A stretch of 8,910 nucleotides of DNA from an uncultured Corynebacterium sp. (GTDB taxonomy: Bacteria > Actinomycetota > Actinomycetes > Mycobacteriales > Mycobacteriaceae), in NCBI GenBank assembly GCA_915275065.1, contig CAJZGD010000102.1:1-8910 (forward strand), in the 5' to 3' direction. The notes beneath the pieces are model-generated. The model was not told the origin of the DNA and made no database searches. It saw nothing but the letters and a program-made list of their open reading frames with translations. The translations under genes and the position numbers were made by a program. Positions 5,776 to 8,910 of this stretch are shown here, piece by piece (the stretch's first letter is position 1; each line of letters opens with the position of its first letter).

Positions 5776-5907
5776 CTAACGTTCTATAGCATCCTTTTCT
5801 GCATCTGCTGCACGAATAATCTTTGGTGTATCAAACTGTTGTGTTGTGCTTCGGCTTCGTGTGGCGATCCCGCCGCCCTGTCCAAATGGCAGGGCGATAA
5901 TGATCAC
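5776..5907 (-). CDS. Possible 43-residue small protein
   Basis: A minus-strand frame from GTG 5907 to TAG 5776 reads VIIIALPFGQGGG at the start and ends KIIRAADAEKDAIER, a plausible hydrophobic head, Gly-rich turn and charged helical tail. The stop lies 5 nt before the operon terminator, where a last gene would end. Against it: there is no clear ribosome site, the frame opens only after a stop overlapping the end of the membrane-protein gene, and 43 open codons can arise by chance. It could also be the remains of an older C-terminal extension of the upstream protein, now out of frame. I do not recognise a family. Confidence 0.3.
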   Translation of the reverse strand: MIIIALPFGQGGGIATRSRSTTQQFDTPKIIRAADAEKDAIER

Positions 5908-5920
5908 TTCACGGTAGTTT

Positions 5921-8026
5921 TTATGCCGCCATGTTCACAATAGCCAGGGGGCCGAATGTCATGGTGACACCAACCAAACCTGCAAGCGTCATGGAAAACC
6001 CATCCCATGACGTGCGTAGCATATGCACAGCACCGACTATCACGGTAATGGCCACACAGGCAAGCCCAGCAACGATGAGTTTATTGCTGATGCTATCCCA
6101 CAGAATTTGGAACCCAGCGAATACACCCACGCCTACCAGAACTCCCACGGCTGCCATGCCCAAGATGGCGAGCACAGACATTTTCTCGTTGGACGATTCT
6201 TCATCGAAATCATCTTCAAATTCTTCTTCGAATTCATCGAAGTTATCAATGAATGGATCGTCTGCAGGATCATCAATGTCGTCATGTGTGGTTACGAAGC
6301 GCCCTGGACGCCCCGGACGACCTGGCCCCATGTCACCATCATCATCTGGTAGATCCTCTGGCTCATCATCCTCTTGTTGTGTCTGCACCGACTGAGACAG
6401 GTGTGAAGAAGGATATGGGAAACGCTCTGGCTCATCGTCTTGTGGGGCTTGTGGTTCTTCGAAATGTCCCATGTCAAACCCGGATTCTTCAAATTCCATC
6501 ACGCCTGTGGCATCTGGAGCATCCACATTCGCACCAGCTTCCACCTCGGAATCATCCACCGCGTCCTCAGTATCATCAACGTCTTCGATACCGTCATCGT
6601 AGCCGAAGTCATCGGTGGTAAACATGCCGCCGGAATAGGGCTCATGGGAATATTCGCCCTCGTCGACTTCGTCGTATTCGTAGGTTTCTTCGTAGCCGTA
6701 GCCGTCGTCGACGTCTTCGATGCCCGATTCGTCAATGCTGGTTTCACCCATGTTCTCGGAATCGTCGAATTCGCTGGTTTCTACATCTTCAGGCTCTGCG
6801 ATCGCCGGGAATCCAGCGATCATGGTGTGATCTTGCGTCTCGGTTTCCGAATCATCCGTGAATGTGTTCGCCGAAACATCAGCCACATCGTCCGATGCGC
6901 CCCGATACGTATCGTGACCAGCCGTGCGATAGCCTAAACGTGCTGCGGTTTCCGACTCATCTGACACCTTTTGGAAGGATTCCGTGAGCGCTTTTTCCGC
7001 CCGAGTTGGTTGGTCGGTCTTTTTTTGCATAGGCAGCTCCGGTGGCTGCGCTAGATCCTCCACGGATGCCTTAGTAAAGTGGTGGTCTTTCAACCGGGGG
7101 AATGTGCCGGTAGTAAGCCGCACCGGACCGCCTTCGTCAACCACGGACAGCACAATGGTGGAGTCGTCACCAGGGGTGAGATCTGCAAAAGGCCGTTCCG
7201 ATTCCCCTTCAGGAGTCAGGGGAGCTACGGGGTCCTGCGTCAGTGATTGTTTCATCACTGGCTTCATGACCGGTTTCATGGCAGGCCGGATCATGGGTTT
7301 CGGCATGGTTGGTAGGGGTGCTGATGGGGTGGTCTTAGCTGTTGCCGAAGAACCAGCGACGGAACCAACCACAGCGGATTCTGCCGGCGCGGAATCTGCG
7401 ATAGTGGAGCTGGCCGCAGCAGCCGGGCTGGGTGCAGTAGCGACTGGGGGTTGATGGGCAGCCGCAGCTGGAACCGCATCACGCGCATTCGAAGAAGTGT
7501 ACGAAGACCCCTCTATTCCACTTACCCCACCGATATGCCCGGCTCCACTGGAAATGGGCCCACCGGAAACGCCTGAATCACCGGAGGCACCTGAACCACC
7601 AGGACCACCGCCCATGGCGCCACCAGGGTTGTCAGTATTACTGAAGAAAGACAAGGTAGCTGGCGGTTCTGACGGGTCAGGGTGTTCCGTCTGACTCAGA
7701 CCAGCCTGACCGATATCGCCATGGTCGTTGAAAAGCGATGTGACATGCCCAGCCTCTGTCGGCGAGTCGCCAAATAGCGAGTTCGACGCAACCGCACTGA
7801 AGGGTCCGGTGTAGGTTTCTTCAGCATCAAGCGGACTGCTGGAATGCCGGGATTCGGTGGGTTTTGCCTCGACTTTTGGAATGCGACCAGTCAGCTCAGC
7901 AACCGAAACCCCGCCGGAATCAACACTTCGGCGCCGTCGACGCCGAGGCGTTTCCTCGCCTCCTCCTTCGCCTTCTCGGCCAGCTTTCGCTAGCAGTTCG
8001 GCGACAGTAAGTTGTTTCTCACTCAT
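5921..8026 (-). CDS. Large acidic, mostly disordered protein with C-terminal membrane helices (Rv0497-like position)
   Basis: The 701-residue protein has no known function. In order: LTVAELLAKAG at 6-16; six arginines at 28-33; VSVAELTGRIP at 40-50; a Gly/Ser/Ala/Pro-rich stretch about 130-240; Met-Lys-Pro repeats (MKPVMKPVMK) at 241-260; a strongly Asp/Glu-rich stretch about 375-613 containing GIEDVDD twice (435-441, 479-485) and a PGR triplet (567-577); then three hydrophobic segments at about 616-641, 649-671 and 677-699. Inferred topology: long cytoplasmic tail anchored by the C-terminus. The basic N-terminus, membrane end and place beside ppx match the conserved transmembrane protein Rv0497 in mycobacteria, which is much shorter, so the middle has expanded here. 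It starts 5 nt after the ppx stop, with AAGG ten bases before ATG, so it is co-transcribed with ppx. Confidence 0.88.
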   Translation of the reverse strand: MSEKQLTVAELLAKAGREGEGGGEETPRRRRRRSVDSGGVSVAELTGRIPKVEAKPTESRHSSSPLDAEETYTGPFSAVASNSLFGDSPTEAGHVTSLFNDHGDIGQAGLSQTEHPDPSEPPATLSFFSNTDNPGGAMGGGPGGSGASGDSGVSGGPISSGAGHIGGVSGIEGSSYTSSNARDAVPAAAAHQPPVATAPSPAAAASSTIADSAPAESAVVGSVAGSSATAKTTPSAPLPTMPKPMIRPAMKPVMKPVMKQSLTQDPVAPLTPEGESERPFADLTPGDDSTIVLSVVDEGGPVRLTTGTFPRLKDHHFTKASVEDLAQPPELPMQKKTDQPTRAEKALTESFQKVSDESETAARLGYRTAGHDTYRGASDDVADVSANTFTDDSETETQDHTMIAGFPAIAEPEDVETSEFDDSENMGETSIDESGIEDVDDGYGYEETYEYDEVDEGEYSHEPYSGGMFTTDDFGYDDGIEDVDDTEDAVDDSEVEAGANVDAPDATGVMEFEESGFDMGHFEEPQAPQDDEPERFPYPSSHLSQSVQTQQEDDEPEDLPDDDGDMGPGRPGRPGRFVTTHDDIDDPADDPFIDNFDEFEEEFEDDFDEESSNEKMSVLAILGMAAVGVLVGVGVFAGFQILWDSISNKLIVAGLACVAITVIVGAVHMLRTSWDGFSMTLAGLVGVTMTFGPLAIVNMAA

Positions 8027-8031
8027 TGTCT

Positions 8032-8910
8032 TTATGCCTTCCCACTTTTTCGGACAGGGCCATCGCCCTGTTCAATTCGCCGGAGAATAATTCCTTCGCG
8101 TAACGCCCAGGGACAAATCTCCAGCTTATTTATATTTAATGCGCGCATTGCTGCTTCTGCAACCAGTGCACCCGCCACAATTTGCTGCGAACGACTGGGA
8201 GAAACTCCTTCTAGTTCAGCACGGTCAACCGCTGTCATGCGGGATATAAACGCAATAAGCTGCCGCAAACCTGGTGCCGTGAGCTCACGGGTGATATGGA
8301 GGCCCGCTGATGAGGGTGCTGCACCGGTTAATCGTGCTAACGTCCTAAAAGTTTTACTAGTTCCCACCGCCAGCCTAGCGGAACCATAGCTGCGCATTAT
8401 TCGAGCGGGTTCAACCAACTCTGCATCAATATAGTCCCTGAGCAGATTTATTTTTTTACGCTCAGGTGGGTCGGTATGGAACCAGTTATGTGTCAGTCGT
8501 CCGGCACCGAGGTTCAACGAAAATGCACAATCGGGTTCTTCATTTACTCCAGTAGACATTTCCAAGGAACCGCCGCCAATATCAAGATTAATGATACGTC
8601 CAGCGGACCAACCGTACCAACGACGCACCGCGAGAAAGGTGATCCGCGCCTCATCTTCACCGGATAAAATTGTCAGTCGTACTCCGGTTTTTTCGTGAAC
8701 ATGTTCTAATATTTGCTCTGCGTTGGTTGCGGACCGTACAGCGGATGTCGCAAACGGCATGAGCTCATCGCAACCAAGCTGATCGGCCAAGGTAGCAGCT
8801 TCTGCCACATTGTCGGTGAGCTTTTTTATGCCCTTATCCGTTATGGCACCATCCTCGTCAAGGTACTCAACCAGCTTGAGGTTAGTTTTCCAGTCGCTCA
8901 TGGGTGTCGG
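8032..8910 (-). CDS. ppx: Ppx/GppA-family phosphatase (exopolyphosphatase), 5' end beyond the window
   Basis: This family removes terminal phosphate from polyphosphate or pppGpp using an ASKHA (actin-like ATPase) fold. The visible 292 codons lack the N-terminal first phosphate loop (the family's DxGSNT motif). The frame stays open to the window edge, and the ATG at 8901 is inside the protein: PTP precedes it, as in family members. Visible motifs are FATSAVRSATN, SGEDEAR with the expected catalytic Glu, the second phosphate loop NLDIGGGSLE, LNLGAGRLT, and the C-terminal QIVAGALVAEAAMRAL followed by CPWALREG. The protein ends after two domains, so it is the short actinobacterial type (Rv0496, C. 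glutamicum Ppx2) without the C-terminal domains of E. coli Ppx. Which substrate it prefers cannot be read from sequence. The membrane-protein gene follows 5 nt later. Confidence 0.93.
   Translation of the reverse strand, partial: PTPMSDWKTNLKLVEYLDEDGAITDKGIKKLTDNVAEAATLADQLGCDELMPFATSAVRSATNAEQILEHVHEKTGVRLTILSGEDEARITFLAVRRWYGWSAGRIINLDIGGGSLEMSTGVNEEPDCAFSLNLGAGRLTHNWFHTDPPERKKINLLRDYIDAELVEPARIMRSYGSARLAVGTSKTFRTLARLTGAAPSSAGLHITRELTAPGLRQLIAFISRMTAVDRAELEGVSPSRSQQIVAGALVAEAAMRALNINKLEICPWALREGIILRRIEQGDGPVRKSGKA

Larger units (their letters stand above)
5511..5920 (-). other. 410-nt spacer between the membrane-protein gene and proC
   Basis: On the minus strand it holds a possible 43-codon ORF (5776-5907), a long stem-loop terminator (5707-5770), then about 190 nt with the likely proC promoter and a palindrome (5591-5610). 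Apart from the uncertain small ORF I see no gene. M. tuberculosis, as I recall it, has Rv0498 and Rv0499 at this position; nothing here is recognisable as either. Confidence 0.6.

Noticed and set aside
5874..5896. CGCCCTG/CAGGGCG hairpin as terminator of the membrane-protein gene
   Set aside because: No T-run follows on either strand; the stem at 5711-5770 with its T-run is far better.
5931..7694. Several plus-strand open frames of 65-165 codons opposite the large membrane-protein gene
   Set aside because: They mirror the biased Asp/Glu, Gly and Pro codons of the real gene, have no ribosome sites or recognisable families, and give low-complexity products.
1..8910. tRNA, rRNA, CRISPR array, insertion sequence or secretion/defence cassette
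   Set aside because: I looked on both strands and saw no cloverleaf-like ends, regularly spaced repeats, transposase motifs or defence-protein signatures.

Overview
The window looks like a chromosomal core segment of an actinobacterium of the Corynebacterium type with moderate GC. The evidence is gene content and order, read by eye only. On the minus strand it runs Ppx/GppA phosphatase, large acidic membrane protein, proC, small excisionase-type helix-turn-helix protein, 33-residue ribosomal protein bS22, (opposite strand) HAD-IB phosphatase, glutaredoxin-like protein, hemA, hemC. This matches, with intervening genes missing, the order I recall for Mycobacterium tuberculosis Rv0496-Rv0510. 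No mobile element, phage gene, CRISPR array, tRNA or rRNA was seen.

Layout from high to low coordinates, which is the transcription direction of most genes. (1) 8910-5921: a ppx-like gene cut at its 5' end, followed 5 nt later by a 701-codon gene. Its product has a short basic N-terminus with a doubled VAEL motif, about 550 residues of low-complexity mostly acidic sequence, and a C-terminal block of membrane helices. (2) 5920-5511: a possible 43-codon ORF, a long stem-loop terminator, then the proC promoter region with a 14-bp palindrome. (3) 5510-4701: proC, the last step of proline synthesis, with its own terminator. (4) 4700-4184: an AT-rich leader with a 10-bp palindrome and alternative hairpins, then the helix-turn-helix gene, ending in a compound terminator. 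(5) 4080-3780: a leader with an inverted repeat, then the bS22 gene and its terminator. (6) 2656-3720, plus strand: the HAD-IB phosphatase, convergent with bS22 and divergent from the glutaredoxin gene. (7) 2499-1: the glutaredoxin-like gene, a 152-nt gap with a 13-bp palindrome, then hemA and hemC, which abut with no intervening base. hemC runs off the left edge.

Functionally the window joins the first committed steps of heme synthesis (HemA reduces glutamyl-tRNA, HemC makes the linear tetrapyrrole), proline synthesis, polyphosphate or (p)ppGpp-type phosphate metabolism, and a small ribosome component. Most genes are well-known housekeeping types. The least explained items are the disordered membrane protein beside ppx, the possible small ORF at 5776-5907, and the structured leaders before the helix-turn-helix and bS22 genes.
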